DNA from: Thermothielavioides terrestris NRRL 8126
Lineage: Eukaryota > Ascomycota > Sordariomycetes > Sordariales > Chaetomiaceae
Direction: 5' to 3'
DNA: 64,000 bases
NCBI RefSeq assembly: GCF_000226115.1
Contig: NC_016459.1
Coordinates: forward strand, 124,001 to 188,000
Below are positions 44,914 to 59,020 of the stretch, piece by piece. The notes beneath the pieces are model-generated. The model saw nothing but the letters and a program-made list of their open reading frames with translations, ran no database searches and had not been told where the DNA came from. How positions within the stretch are numbered: position 1 is the first letter of the stretch; every line of letters begins with the position of its first letter. The translations under genes and the position numbers were made by a program.

Positions 44914-47900
44914 GTTATAAGCCTAGGCGCTCTATAATTGTATATAGCAAGTAACCTATAGCAAGCTCTCTCTCTCTCTCTCCTTTTCTTATGCTCTATA
45001 TCTTAATATAACGATTATCGAGAGCAACTTAACCGTTATACTCTAGTCCTATATAGATTAGACTAAGTGGTTTATAGAGCTTAAGATCTTAGCTCTAAGC
45101 AATAGTGTCTAAGATAAATACAATTTAGATACTCTTGACGAGCCCTAGGATAAACGACCGAAAGTTCCTATAGAGAAAAATATAATCGAAGAGCTTTATA
45201 AGAAATATACTAAGGCATTAGACGTTCCTCTAAAATAAGTTTAGGCTTCTACTAAATAAGAGGTTGCTATTAAGCTTAAAGCTATATATAAGGACTACCT
45301 TATAATCTTTACTATCTAAGAGAGTAGGGTTAAGTCGTATTCGCTTATTAACTAGTGGATTATACCCTCTATCTACTAGCCTCTACTCAACGCTATATAT
45401 ATCGCTATCTTAAACGCTAGCCTTAGTAGCCCCTAGGCCTTTATCTATAAGCTCTATAAATAGCTTACGCCTATCGACACTTTTATAGAGGATATAGCTA
45501 CTTACTAGTATATAATAGTCTTATAAGAAGCTTATAAAGTAGGTGTCAATCTATATAAATAGTACTATTTTTAGAACGAAGTATACCTATATACAAAGAG
45601 CTTCGATATCCTAAAGGTCGTTGGACCTAGAGCTTCTAAGTACCTTATTAAGGCGGTTGGTCATTAGATCGCCCTAGACTAGGCTCGCTACTAGCTCTCT
45701 AAGATCGAGGTACTCGAAGCTAAAGGATATCTAATTCTTATTTTCGATAAGCTAGGTGCTTACCTTAGTATTTAGATCGACAACGCCTACTCTAAGGGGC
45801 TTAGCTATAGTGCATTTACCTCTTTAGGAGTAGCTTAAGGCAATAGTTCCTTAGATAACGTAGGCTCTTATAGCTCAAAGCTCTACCTATACCTTTATAA
45901 GGCTAATAGTAAGTATAAATAGAAGCTAGTTGACTATTAGTTTCTTTAGATAGTAATCTCTAAAGTAGAGAAGGGCTACTATAAGCTCTTAGAAGTATAG
46001 ATTACTAAAATTAAGGAACGCTTTAATAAACTAAAATAGTATTCCCTCTAAAAGAGCTTTTAAAAGCGGTATAGCTCTAGCTCTATAGAGTAAAGGAACT
46101 CTAGCTTAGCTCTCTCTAATAAAATCGTCTATACTATTATCGACCTAAGCCTTTTTAGCGAAGAAGCTTATTATCTATTTATATTCTCGACTACTATTAC
46201 CTACTAGCTTTCTTAGAGTACTCTTCTTAACAACTATACTGCTCTATATATCGTTAACGACAAGAAGCTCTTAGTTCTTAGTACCTTTATACTATTAGGA
46301 GATAGTGATTATATAGAAGTAGGTACTACTACTTTCCTTATTTTAGGAAGAGGAGAGTGTATTATAAAGGGGATGCTAGATAGAGAGTAGGGGAAAAGAA
46401 CTATAGACCTCTATTTAAAGAATATTGCTATAGTAGAGGGCTTTTATATTAATATCATATTAGAAACCGCTCTATATATAGCTAGTATCTAGTATTTTAG
46501 TCTAGACTACTCTCTATAGTATAGAACGTTTAAGAAGAGTATAAAGGTTAAGCAGTTGGTTTATAAGTTTAATATAGTTTTCTTAGAATCGAAGAACCTT
46601 TTCTTTTACCTTTATACTCTCTAACCCTTATAAAGCTTTATAGGCCTAGTAACAATAAATATAGTTGTTTATAAAGATAATACGAGATTATATATATTAT
46701 ATATACTTCGAGAGAGAGAAGATACTAAGGAGCTCTAATATAAGAGATCTAAATATCTAGGTTAGAGAGCTCTTTAAGCATTAGTATAGAGCACTAAGAA
46801 TATTAAGATCTAGGGAATACCGATAATCGAATATAAGGTATATACTCTATTATATACTAGGGAATATAATACGCTTTATAAGACAGAGTATCGTACTCTA
46901 CGCTTATTCTAGTATATCTCCTAGGACCTCTTTTTATTCCCTTCTAAGTTTGACGGATCCTAGTATTTCCTTGTAATTAAGGACAAATTCAGTGGACAGA
47001 TCTAGGCTTTTACACTCTTTAACAAAGGTTAAACCGAGCTCTTTAATACCGTTAGAGCTTTCGAACGCTAGGTTAAACGGTAGTAGGGACTTAATATCTA
47101 TAAGATCTACTAGGACAACGATATAGGAGTTATCGTATTAGAAGATCGTCGACTAATAGCTTACTAGCTCTAGGTATATAACAAAGGTATTAACTTAGAG
47201 CTTACGCTAATATATACTCTATAGCTAAACAGAGCTTTAGAGTAGGTAGAGTAAGTTTTACAATTAAAGAGTATAAAGATACTTATTGCTATAAATCTAC
47301 CTATAAAGCTCTAGCTAAAGGGAGTAAAGGTAGTAGCTTTCTTATATACTATCTCGCCTAACTATACTTATAGTCTTCGAAGCTATAACAAGGTACTCTA
47401 CTCTTAATTTAAGAACTACTTTCGCTAATAGGAGCTGACCTTCTATTAAACGCTAATAGTAGATTTATACCCTAATTGGTCTAGGATCTTTGTATATAGC
47501 TATAGAGTATACCCCTTGGATAAGGAGTATAAGGCTAAGTATTGAAAGAGAGAATTCAAAGTACAGCTATATAGATGAATTAAGTACCTAGTTAGGTATA
47601 GAATATTTAATATTTACTATATCTAGGTACCTAAGCTCAATAAGGTTATTATAACGAGGAACGTAACGTTCAACGAGAGGACCTTTTATCGTCTAAGTAA
47701 AGAAGAGCTTCCTACTTAGGAAGTTGCTATTGTCAAAGAAGTAGCAAAGTACTTAGACAAGGGGGTTAAAGAGACCTAGGACGCTAGGTCGATTTTTTAA
47801 ATGCTCTACGAACTTAAGTATAGAGGACTAACGTTTAAGTCTATTACTATTGTAGTTCCTAAGTGTAAGAGTATACTACTAGGTTAAGACTCGGGGATAG

Positions 47901-50280
47901 AGGAAGCGTATATATAGGGTAGACTCTTAACCTCTAAGATGTTACTAGAACTATAGGCTTAGCTATAGAAAGAGCTTATAGATAGAGGTAATAATAGAAA
48001 TAGGGGTTTAGCCGATAATTCTAGTACTCTTCTAGAGATTAGTAGAGTACCTAGGGATCTTAGGCCGGCTATAGCTGTTCTACAAGGTGCTACCCTTAGG
48101 AGCAAATATAGGGCTTCCCTATCTATAGAGCCCTTAGCTTTGTAAAGCGAGTATAAGGAGGTATCTTCGCCTATAGAGCCTATAGCTCTATAAAGTGAGG
48201 AAGAGGATATATTCTATAATACGATAGAATATATAGTAGAGTAAGATACTTAGCCTATAGGGCCTAAAGCTCTATAAATATAACCTTCGACCAATAAGCT
48301 AGGAATGAGCGTATTAAAACTACGATATAAGCCTAAGGAGCATCTTATATCTATAAGGAGGAGTATATAGATTTAGAAGCCTTCTACAAAAGTATATAAG
48401 AATATAGTTCTAAATATAGCTTTAGAGTATATATACATTTTCTTTATTAGGTTATTGGAAATATAGAAGAACCTAGGGCTAAAGTTCTAGACTAATTATT
48501 CGAATCCTACTCCCTAGGAATACTACGATAGTAATAAGACGTTCTTCCCTATATCTTAGAAGGGTATTGAGACGCTTTTCCTAGAGTCGTTTTAGACCCT
48601 ATATACAGTGTTTACTACCGTTGCTAGCTAGATACTAACGATATATTATAATATTGAGCTCCCCCCTCTCCTAAAGAACTAGAGAGATTTAGAGAACTAC
48701 CTATATATAAAGGAGTTCAAGGCGGCTATATATAAGGAGATCTATAATTTTATAAGCAAGGGAATATAGTAAGAGATTAAGCGAGAGTATATAAAAACGA
48801 GGCCTCTGCCGTTGAAGTAGGTATTTAACTATAAGCTCGACAAGGATAGTAACCTTAAGAAGTGCAAAGCGTATATCTATATATAAGGCGATCTATAAGA
48901 CACTACTAATATCGCGAATATATATATAGCTACCCTCGTTATATACTCTTTTTATACTGTTATAGCGCTTATAGTGTATTTCGACCTAGAGGTAAAGCAG
49001 TTTAATATCAAGTAGGCGTTCCTAAATGCGAGGAGGCTAGATATAGAGTAGGTGACTTATAAGCTTCCAAAGGGATTTAAGAAACTAGGGATTTATATAG
49101 AGCTCTTAAAGGCTCTCTATAGGCTAAAGGACTTGTCGCTCCTATAGTATAATAAGTTCTATAGTGCTTTTAAGGAGCTTGGTATATAGCCCTCTATAGA
49201 AGAACTTTGCCTATTCCTCGACCCTAAGAAGAAGATAATCCTTATCTTCTATATCGACGACTTCTTAGTAGTTTACTATCGAGATAACGCTATAGCTATA
49301 GAGCGTATTATAAAGGGCATTAAGACGAAGTACAAAGTATATAAGTAGAACGATGTCGAGTACTTCCTTAGGATTAGCGTCATCTATAACTATAGAGCGT
49401 ATAAAATCTAGCTTATATACGACTAGTATATTAAGAAGATCGCGAAGAAGTATAGTCTCTCCGATATCGTAAGCGCTTTAGCTATTCCTCTCCTTATAGA
49501 GGAGCTTCGCAAGTGCAAGGGAGAGGCGACTCCTAAGTAGGTTAAACTGTACTAAAAGCTTATAGGCTTAATCCTCTACTCTATAGTTATAATCTAGCTC
49601 AACGTCGCTTTTATAGCTATAAAGCTCTCTTAGTTCCTAACAAATCTAGGACTAGAGTATATTAAAGCGACGAAATGAGTTATCTAGTACCTATATACTA
49701 TACACTTCCTTAGTATATAGTATAGGGGTAGGGTTGTTCACTAAGTGCTCTAGATTACGTTCAACGCATTGTATACTAACGATCTAGATATACAACGCTC
49801 TTCGTAAAGCTATATTATAATACTCTTTAGCGAGCTAATCTCTTAGAAGGCTATATAGTAAGATACCGTCACTATATCTTCTACTAAAGCGGAGTTAAAA
49901 GCTCTATCGTTTACTATAGCTAAGACGATCGCTCTAAAGCGTTTATTTAGGGACCTCGTATTTAAGATTAGAGAGCCTTAGAAGATCTTCTATAGCAATT
50001 AGCAGACAATTCGCCTTATAGTAGGAGAGTATATAAAAATTAACACTCGCCTACGCTATATAGATATTTACAATATATAGCTTTGTCAAGAGTATTAGAA
50101 CAAGTAGTTCGACGTACTCTACTTTCCTATAGCGTAGATACCTATAGACGGTTTAACGAAGCAGCTTTCGAGATAGAAGTTCGAGCACTTCTACGCTCTA
50201 TTGAACCTTTAAGATATATATTAGGCAAGAAAAGAGTAGGGGAGTCAACTATCTTCTTCTTAAGGACTATCTAATACTAT
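44914..50280 (+). pseudogene. copia B gag-pol, RIP-destroyed
   Basis: The full Ty1/copia order is visible through the stops: gag start region with a TKWFIELKILALSNSV-type segment (about 45050-45105), protease-like VNDKKLL, integrase region in the middle, reverse transcriptase with an intact YIDD motif at about 49245-49265, and the RNase H C-terminus DGLTKQLS. Stops are TAG or TAA. The small open frame 50083-50274 is a shadow of the RNase H end. Confidence 0.8.
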
Positions 50281-50779
50281 TGTTCTACGCTCTAGCCTTG
50301 TATATTCTAACGATTAATAAGCTCTATTATCGCCGCCTTTCCCTAAAGCCAAAGGATCTTCGCCTATATCTCTAACTGCTCTGCTAGCTCTATTGTCTAT
50401 ATAACGATCTGCTCTAGCTCCCGATTATCAACTAGTTTATCGCTCTCTACCTACTTAGAGAGCACCTTCTACGCCTTACTTTCTATTAACGCTATAGGTA
50501 TAAAACCGAGGGGATTATCTAAGGCTCTACTCTAAGCGACTGTAGGACCCTCCTATACCTACTTCTATACCTACTACTAAGGCTACTACTCCTCCGGCTC
50601 TACTATCTCTATATCCTCCTACTCTCCCTTCTCCTTAACCTCTTAAGGATCGTTTAAAAGTGTACAAAGCGTAGGGCGAATCTTTTTTATAGCCTAACCT
50701 ACTGTTAAATAGGGGGTATAGAGTGGAGAATAGAGAGAACTCACCTTCTAGTCAAGGTTGTTGATAGCTATAGTCAGAG
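50281..50779 (-). pseudogene. Antisense ORF of copia B, C-terminal part
   Basis: On the minus strand one frame runs from the chromovirus target site (50779) to a terminal TAG at about 50280. Its internal stops are TAG and one TAA, all explicable as mutated Gln or Trp codons. The readable parts look like real protein: KKIRPTLCTLLNDP, then an acidic Gln/Glu-rich stretch, GPTVA, NPLGFIPIALIESKA, and a heptad-like helix around ELEQIVI.TIELAEQLEI. It continues in the same frame across the chromovirus from 59020 upward. Not recognised by family; a coiled-coil or DNA-binding accessory protein is possible. Confidence 0.5.
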
Positions 50780-51029
50780 TGATACAGAGAAGTGCTATAG
50801 ATATGTAGAATAACAAGATGTCGATTGATGATAGTAGTAGATCGAAGATCTAGGCGGTAGTACGCTAAGAAATACGTGCCTATAGGGCAGAACACGTATA
50901 CACACCCCGCTTGCCCGATCAGGCCTAGCGTTGCAAACTCTACAACGTAGGGCGTAGGGCACCTTTATCTAATCTATATATATAGATATATAGGTTATAT
51001 AACCCCCCTATTCCTCCTGCCCTATATTA
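50780..51029 (-). repeat. 3' LTR of chromovirus copy 2
   Basis: 250 bp, TGATACAGAG to CCCTATATTA on the plus strand; partner of 58766-59015. Confidence 0.9.
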
Positions 51030-54000
51030 AGTCTAGGCCTATAGGAAAAAACGGCAATGCCCTCATTGCCTTGCTTATCCAGATCCTCTATATCATCAAA
51101 TACCCTTTAATTGAGCGCTACGACGTAGGGCTAGAAGTATAGTGCTAGATTGATCTGGATAGCGGTCAACTGACTTCTTCAATATCTGGTTGTTATCCGT
51201 AGGAATAGAGTTTTTACGAGGCCGGCTACGCTTATAAGCCGGTCAAGGTGCCTAATCAGGTATAGGAGGCTCATCGTAAGAGACTAGGCGATCTAGATAA
51301 TCGCCTTTACAAGCTTAGTATTCGTCGATCAAGCGCTATATATAGTATAGCTCGTATATAGTCTTCTAGACGCTCTCTTCTTAGCTATAGCTAGTCTATT
51401 TAATTAGGTATTTAAGGCCTTTGTATATAACTTTATAGTTAAAGATTACGTTAACCTTATATTTATTGCCTAATTCGTTGTCATTAGAGGAGCGGTCTAA
51501 TTGAGAGTCGACGATCGGGCTAGGAGGCAGCGTATTATAGCTAAAAGGATCGTCTTCCTAAGGAGCTAGGCGAAGGTAAACGATAGAGATAACTAAGTAG
51601 ATACCTATATTAGCTAGGAGATCCAATTTGTATACTAGGCGGCTAATATAGTGCTTGATTAGAAAAGGTCTAACGTACTACTACAAGTACTTCTAGGATA
51701 GGTTGCCTAGGAGATAGTAACTGTAGTATAGGCGTAAATAAACCTTGTCGCCTATATTGAACTCAATGTCGTAGTATTTACTATTATAACGGCGCTTAGC
51801 GCGTACTACTACGAAGTCTATACTCAATTGAGCATCTTAGCGTAGAGTATTTTACAAAGCTAGGATAGTAGCCGGCTTAGTAGTAGCCTAGTTAGTAAGA
51901 GCTTCCAACGGTCTAGGAAGCTTAAAGCCGAAGAGCTGCTTATAAAGCGAGGATTTAACAGCTTTAGTATAAACATTATTGAGGTACTATTATAAAGGTA
52001 CGATAATATCTAGCCAATTGCCTTCAAGGCGTTCGAATATATAGAAGCGAATCGTAATTTCTATAGTCTAGTTCTTACGTTTAGAAAGGCCGTCCACTTA
52101 TAGGTAGTAGGACGTCGTTATTAGCAACTTAGTACCTAGAGCCTTCTAGACGCCTTACTAGAGGTTAGAAGTAAACTTATAATCGTAGTTAGAGATAATC
52201 GTAGTAGGTACGCCCTAGTCGCTAAGAAGCAGTTGGCAAATTAGAATATACCCCTATTCCTAGGTTAAATAGCTAGAATTGCCTAGAATAAGGAGGGTAC
52301 GCTTCGATAACTTATAAGATACTATAAGTAAGCTATCGAAGTGGTCGTGGTTTAGGAGCTACTAGGGTAAACCGATAGCTAGGACCTTCGGTAGGCCTAG
52401 AATAAAATCGATAGTAATAACGTATATTAGCAAAGTATTAGATAGTCGAATCGGTTAATAGTTGCCTAGTTTAGGGCGACGATCTATTATATTAACTTAG
52501 CACTTTGGGTATAGTTTAACGTACTTCTTAACGTTATAGGTTTTATAGGCTATCGATATACCTTGTAAGTCGTACAACATCCACTCAGTGTCGAAGTGGT
52601 GCTTCTTGTTGTAGGTAGCCTCTAAGATAGTTTAAATTATATTGTAAGGCATATAAAGTGAATATAATCCATTAGGTCGAATGTTATAAAGAAGGCTATC
52701 TATAAGGATGAATAGGAAGCTAAGCTAAGAGAAAACCTTACTACTACCCTTAGTAGCTAATTCGATATTAAGATCTTTAATAATAGCGGTATACTTAGCG
52801 TTATAAGAGTATATAGCTATAAAGCGAGCTTAAAGGTCGTTATCTAGCTTTACTTCTATAAAGGCGAACTAAATGTTGTCGAGGACTATATCGTTGTTAC
52901 TAAAGCTATTTTTATAGTTTAGATTATCCTATAGAGCTTTTAAACAGCTAAACGTATTAGGTACTGGGTTTAGGCGGCCTAGAAGGTGATAGATCTCTAA
53001 GTTGTACTATAAGAGGTAAATAGAGGCGTTGATAAGCCTACGATTAGCTCGCTTAGTAGACGATATATCCAAAATAGTCTAGTTGACAATGCCTTTTATA
53101 GAAGTGTGATCTATAAGAACAACAACTAGCTTATACAATAAGTAAATTGTAGTATATAGTTTCTTAACTACCTAAACAAAGTAGGCGACCTCCTATTTAG
53201 AAGGTCTATATTAGAGTTCCTCCTTAGTAAGGTACTAGCTTAGGAATATAACGAGCTAAACTTAAGTCGACGAGATGACAGTTCTAGACTTCTATTTATA
53301 GCTATCGGCGAGGTGGAACGCTATAACGCTAAAGCTATACTCTAGGTACCCGTCGATCTATAGAAAGAGGGTCTTATTAAGATCAAAGTAGACTAAAATA
53401 GTTAGGTCTAGCTTATAGATAGCGTCCTGAATAGCTTCGAAGGAGGCTTTCTTAGCTAGCGTAGGTTCGAAGGAAGTCTTAACGTAATAGGCGGCGCACT
53501 TGCTAGGGTTGCTATATTGTACTTAGCTAGTAGCTTAGCCTTTTATAAGCAGTATAGTCTTATAGTTCTAGAGAGGCTCAATAGGCTATATATAGTATAG
53601 GATTAGATAGTATAGAAATCCTAATATACCGATATACTACTCTAGAGCCTTTAGATTGTTTAGAAAGGCGAGGTTCTAAAAGGCGGCTATATAGTACTCA
53701 GTGTTAGTTAATCCAAATCTATCGACGTAGAAACCGAGAAGCTCTATACTAGGGTATACGATATAAGATTTAGCTAGCGCGATAGAGATATTCTTCTTCT
53801 CAAATAGATTAAAGACGGTCTCTAAGTGCTTAGCGTATTCTTTAGCTATATCGCTAAAGATAATAATGTCGTCGATAAATACTTAGACGAAAGAGGCGTA
53901 AAGGCGAAGCAACTGATCTATAAAGCGCTAGATATATATAGGAGTATTACGGTAGCCTATAAGGCATATTTTCGGCTATTCCAATCCGTAAAGGCTAATT

Positions 54001-57000
54001 AGGGTAAAGCGATTGTAGTATAGAGGATAGACATTAAATTAGTAGAAGAAGGACATAGTATCGATCGTAGTAATGAACTTCTTACCTTATAGGTATATAA
54101 TAATGTCTAATTAAAGTAGCAGAGGGTAGTTGTCAGGTACTATAACCTTATTGAGAGTATATAAATCGATAACAACGTAGCCCTTGATCTTACTATAAGA
54201 GGTACGCTAAACGACAAATACTAGGTGTACAAAAGGAGTAGCCTTTATAGCCTATTTAAAGCGCTTTTGCCAATATAGTTCGTCGAAGGTAGCGTTAAGA
54301 ACTTCGTAATCGTATACATTTAGAGGGTATTAACGAGTATAGATCTTCTAATACTACTAGCCTTCTATAAGAGGTACTCGTATTATATCCTCTTCGTCTT
54401 AAACAATCTAGCTCTTATCCTTCTATAGGCGAGGATAACACTTGACGATATCAACAAATCGCTATACCAGCTTACAATCTTAGGTATATATATATATACC
54501 CTCTGAAGTAAGTATCTCTAGTAAGTCGGTAGGTATCTTAAGGCCTAGAGTCGAATACTTCTCTAGTACCACCGGCTTACAGTTATCTATAGGCAATTCG
54601 AGGCTAGGATTATACCTATTAGTATAACTATTAGCCTCTAGCGTAAGAGGCGTATTACGCTTATTAGTAGAATCTAGGTATATAGGCTCAGGGCTCGGAT
54701 TATACCTATTGGTATAGCCTTCAATACTAGGATCTTAGATCGATTAGCGTAATATAGGCTAGGCTAGCTAGCCTAGTAGGTACACCAATTGGTATAATAT
54801 AGGTCTAGATTCAGATAAAGTAGTTAGCTAATATACTACGTCGCTATAAAGTATTAGGGACTTTGGCGAATCTCGAGAAGATACTAGGGATTAAGATAAA
54901 ATATCGCTTATAAGTTGTACTGAGTCTCCTAGAATAGTATAAACTAGGCTATATATATCGAAGGCGGCTAATACACTAGGGTTAGTATACTAAATGGCGG
55001 TCTAAACTAAACTAGAGCTCGTAGTAGTAGACGATATAGTAGTTAAGACAGTCGCTATAGTCAATGCTATAAAGGCTATCTCCTAGGAATAGGCGATATA
55101 ACCACTATCGTCAATATCCTTAATTCGGCTAATAGGGTAGCGCTTTAAAATAGTGAGAACTCCCTTAGTCGGATTTTTAAGAGCTACCACCTTAGGGGTC
55201 TTAGCGTTGACAACGGCGTTTAATATAGTAAGATAGCGAACGTTAAATATTATAGACCAACCTATCGAGAGAGGTTTATATTCTATAGCGATAAACGCTT
55301 CTTGTTTAAGCTATAAGGTGACGGCGTATATAGTCTTAACCTTATATATATAGGGAAACGTCTAGGTATATATAGCGAATAGTATATCGAATCCTCCTAG
55401 GATACTATGTAGGCTAGCGATCTTTGTACTATAATCGATAGAGGCCTAATATAGATCTAGGAAGTCGGCTCCTAATAGAAGGTTGGCGAGTAGCTTATCT
55501 ACTACCTAGGTAGACTAAGTGAACTTAAGGAGGGCTAGGCTAGTAGCGGTGACGCCTAGTAGGTAAATGACGAAGGTCGCCTACTAGGTAGGCAAGGTCT
55601 TTCCAATACTATGAATTTAGCTATTATAGCGCTTAATCGAATATTTGAGGGTACTTAGGAAGGTTTTGTCAATAATTGAACGGCTAGTATCTAGATCGAA
55701 GTAAACTTCTAAGTCTTTGTAGCTAAGCTAAGCATAGGCCTTAATACGTAAGTAGATGTAAATACTATATAGATTGTTGATACTTAGGTTAGCTACTTCG
55801 GGGGCCTCTTATACCTCTAGGTCGATAGCGAAGTCTATAGCTAGACTAGAGCCTTTGGCAAGTAGGATATCGTCCTCCGAGGCGTTATCGGCGGTAGCAA
55901 TTATATACTTTAAGCACTTGATAGTACTAGAAGTAGCTACCGAATAGGTTTTCAAGTATTTGAAGAGCTAGTTCCACAAATTATATAGGGTATCGCAATA
56001 TCTATAGGTTCGACGGCCTAGGTTAGCCTAATTGGCTCAATAGTGGTGAACGCTTTTAGGAACGATTGTCTTGCTATAAGTACAGATATATACGTTGGTA
56101 GTAGGAACTATATTGAATGTCTAATGGCACTTGTAACAGGTTAGCTTTAAATTGTAAACTATATAGGCAATATCCGACTCGTCGATGCTATCGGAAACGG
56201 ATAACTTATAATTAGCTTCGGCTTCGTTATTGGCTTCCGAATCGGATAACGTCTTTGAATCAACGTTGTCGATAAGGTATATATAGTCTTAGGCTCGATC
56301 GTTACGCTTAGGATCACGGTTATCTAGGCGGTGTTTACTACCTTAGTCGCGATCTCAGTTACAACGGTTATCGTCGTAGTTCTAATGGTCGTTGCTATAG
56401 CGATTAACGCGTCTAAAGAGCTTCTTATTAAACTTAGTATTACTAGAAATAGTAGACTTACTAGTAAGCGAAGACTTCTTTAACTCTAGGAACTTATTAC
56501 AAGCGATAGTAATAAGCGTAGGCTATACTTCTATAATCTTATATATATAATACACTAGAGTATACTTCGTCTTAGGCTATAGAAGAAAAGATATAATAGT
56601 CGAGTCTAGACGGTTGTAAATAGTGCCTATAGCGTTATACCAATTTGAATTGTTATAATTGATCTAGCCTACTACGTATATAAAATGTAACTTCTTCTAG
56701 AAGAAGTTCATTAGGGCGTCAAGGTTCTCTACAATATACCTAATAGTTAACCGTCCTTAGTTAAACTTATCGATAGCCATTTAGCGATCTATTATAAAAT
56801 GCTCTACCAATTGATCAAAGACTATATAAAGACCTGCTTAACACTACTACGAGCGCTCTTATATAGTAACTTCGCTATTCTACTAGAGGAGAGCTTGGCT
56901 AGCGAGAACTATAGGCAGGAGGTGCAAAATTTACTAGGCTATATCGTAGCCAGTGTCTAGGTCCTCTAAAAAAGTTAATAAATGCTAGATAAAGCAATAG

Positions 57001-58740
57001 ATATCGGTAAAAATCACGTTCTTACTATCTATAACGATGCTTATATCGTCTAGGTCCTTGTAGCTAGGATTGAAAGTGCTAATGTCATTGCACTTGATCT
57101 TGAAGGTAGAGATACATTAGCTACCTCTAGTACCTATAGTATTATAAGAGTACTCCTAGTAGCTATAGTTTAGAGGAGGCAGGAAAGATAGGCAGTTGTT
57201 GTTTAGATAGCTATTTGGACAGCGCCCCCTATCGCTATCGTCTAGGTCGCTTAGGTCATTCGGATTATAGCCGCTAGCGCTAGGGGGCCGCCTAAGAAGT
57301 GATATAGCCTAGTGTTGGCCACCCTGAGGCGGCTCGCCCTAAGGAGGGTCACTCAAAGGCGACTTAGCCTAGTGCTAGCCACCTAGGCGCAAATTGTTGG
57401 GGTACGTAATATAGGCCTAGCGCACTGGCGGTATACCTACGGCTAGGTTGTAAGCTATATCGATATCGACGCTCTCTAAAGGAATAGGAAAGGCGGTTTA
57501 TATACAAAGTTAAGTAGGCTAGACCGGGAGAGGTATACGGAGGCTCTCTATCAAAGAGGCTACCATTGCCACTAAGCGGCGGCTCCGAATTGAAGAGGTA
57601 TATAGCTATAGCTCTATAGTCAATATAGGAGTAGCTAGCGAAAGCTCTTTAGCTAGCCTAGGATTAGCCAATAGGTTCTTAGTAGTCAACTAAGCAATAA
57701 CATTATCGATTTTACTTAACCGATTATCTATATTATATATATATTATATAAAAAGCTCTTTTTAATACTAGACCTATTGGACGACCTCGCTAGTTTAAAC
57801 GATAGCTACCTAAAGTTGACCTATAACCTCTAGCAAGTCCTTAAAATAGTTATAAAAGTTCGTTAATCTATCGAGTATAGGTCGAATCTTAGCAACGTTG
57901 GCCTAAAGTTGATTGACTATAGCAATAGTGCTCTTAAGCAAAGTAGTATATTCGCCAACGGTCTAGCTAAGCTACTTGATAAAAGGCTAATTAGTATCGA
58001 CCTTAATATGTTCTAGGAGGTTTAGAATATTTTCTACTTCTTTAGAATTGCTCTAAGCATCTTCGAAGGATAGCTTATCGCCTAGTTAAGTATTATCAGG
58101 ATCATCCTCTTAGCCAACGACGATATAGCGATAAGTATACTCTTAGGGAGTAGGCGGCTCTAGAGCCGAAGGAATAAAACCCTTATACAAGGTATATAAC
58201 GTCTCTTCGATCTTCTTAGATATAGCAATATCGTACTTAGAGAGTTGCTTAGCTAGCAAAGAGGCGTAAGAACGAATGTTATAGCTATAATCGGCTATCT
58301 TGCCTATTACCTTGGTTTAAACTATAGAAGTCGGGTCAAATAGACGTATCATTGACGTATTAATAGTTGACGAAGGCCTAATAAAAGGTTCGTCGTTGAG
58401 CTAGAGAAAAGGGCGTTCCAATCGCTATTAGCCGTCGCCGCTATGCGAGAAGAATTAGATGGTTGATCGGCCACTGCTGTCGGCGATACTGTCGGCGATC
58501 GCCATTATATAGACTGATCGATCGATAGCTAAAGATTGTAATCGCTGTCGGTAGAACCGCTATGCGATTAAGGCTCTTCGACTAAACCGTTGTTCGAAGG
58601 TAGGATCAGGTGCTTCTAACGCTATCGACCTCGTCAAGTCGCTATACGAAGAAAGCGGGGGTTCAACCGGCTACTGTTGTTGGCAAAGCCGCTATATAGG
58701 CTAGTCGATTGATAACGAAAGAAGAAAATAATCAAGTCAA
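51030..58740 (-). pseudogene. gag-pol of chromovirus copy 2, RIP-destroyed
   Basis: Same gene order as copy 1. The Asp-Asp pair of the reverse transcriptase is preserved here, while the first Asp is Asn in copy 1. The integrase remnant reads YVKLYPKC then VN with a TAG between, consistent with a mutated CxxCQ zinc motif. No intact frame. Confidence 0.8.
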
Positions 58741-58765
58741 TGATCTTATAGTCGTAGCTACCACT

Positions 58766-59015
58766 TAATACGGAGAAGTGCTATAGATATATAAAATAAT
58801 AAGATGTCGATTGATAATGGTAGTAGATCGAAGATCTAGGCGGCGGTATACTAAGAAATATATACCTATAGGGCAGAACATATATATGTACCCCGCCTGC
58901 CCGATTGGGCCTAGCGTTGCAAACTCTGCAACGTAGGGCGCGGGGCACCCTTATCTAATCTACGTATATAGACACATAGGTCACATAACCCCCCTATTCC
59001 TCCTGCCCTATATCA
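58766..59015 (-). repeat. 5' LTR of chromovirus copy 2
   Basis: 250 bp, TAATACGGAG to CCCTATATCA; one terminal G changed to A on the plus strand. Confidence 0.9.
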
Positions 59016-59020
59016 CAGAG

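Larger units (their letters stand above)
50780..59015 (-). mobile_element. Ty3/gypsy chromovirus, copy 2
   Basis: 8236 bp, the same family as 12506-20757, with 250-bp LTRs at 50780-51029 and 58766-59015 and a perfect duplication CAGAG (50775-50779 and 59016-59020). Minus-strand coding order as in copy 1: gag zinc knuckle near 56120-56145 (CYKCH readable), reverse transcriptase VFIDDIII at about 53865-53890, integrase zinc region about 52480-52530, chromodomain about 51310-51430. The primer site TGGTAGCTACGAC is intact next to the 5' LTR (about 58750-58762). It is mutated by RIP at partly different positions from copy 1. Confidence 0.9.
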
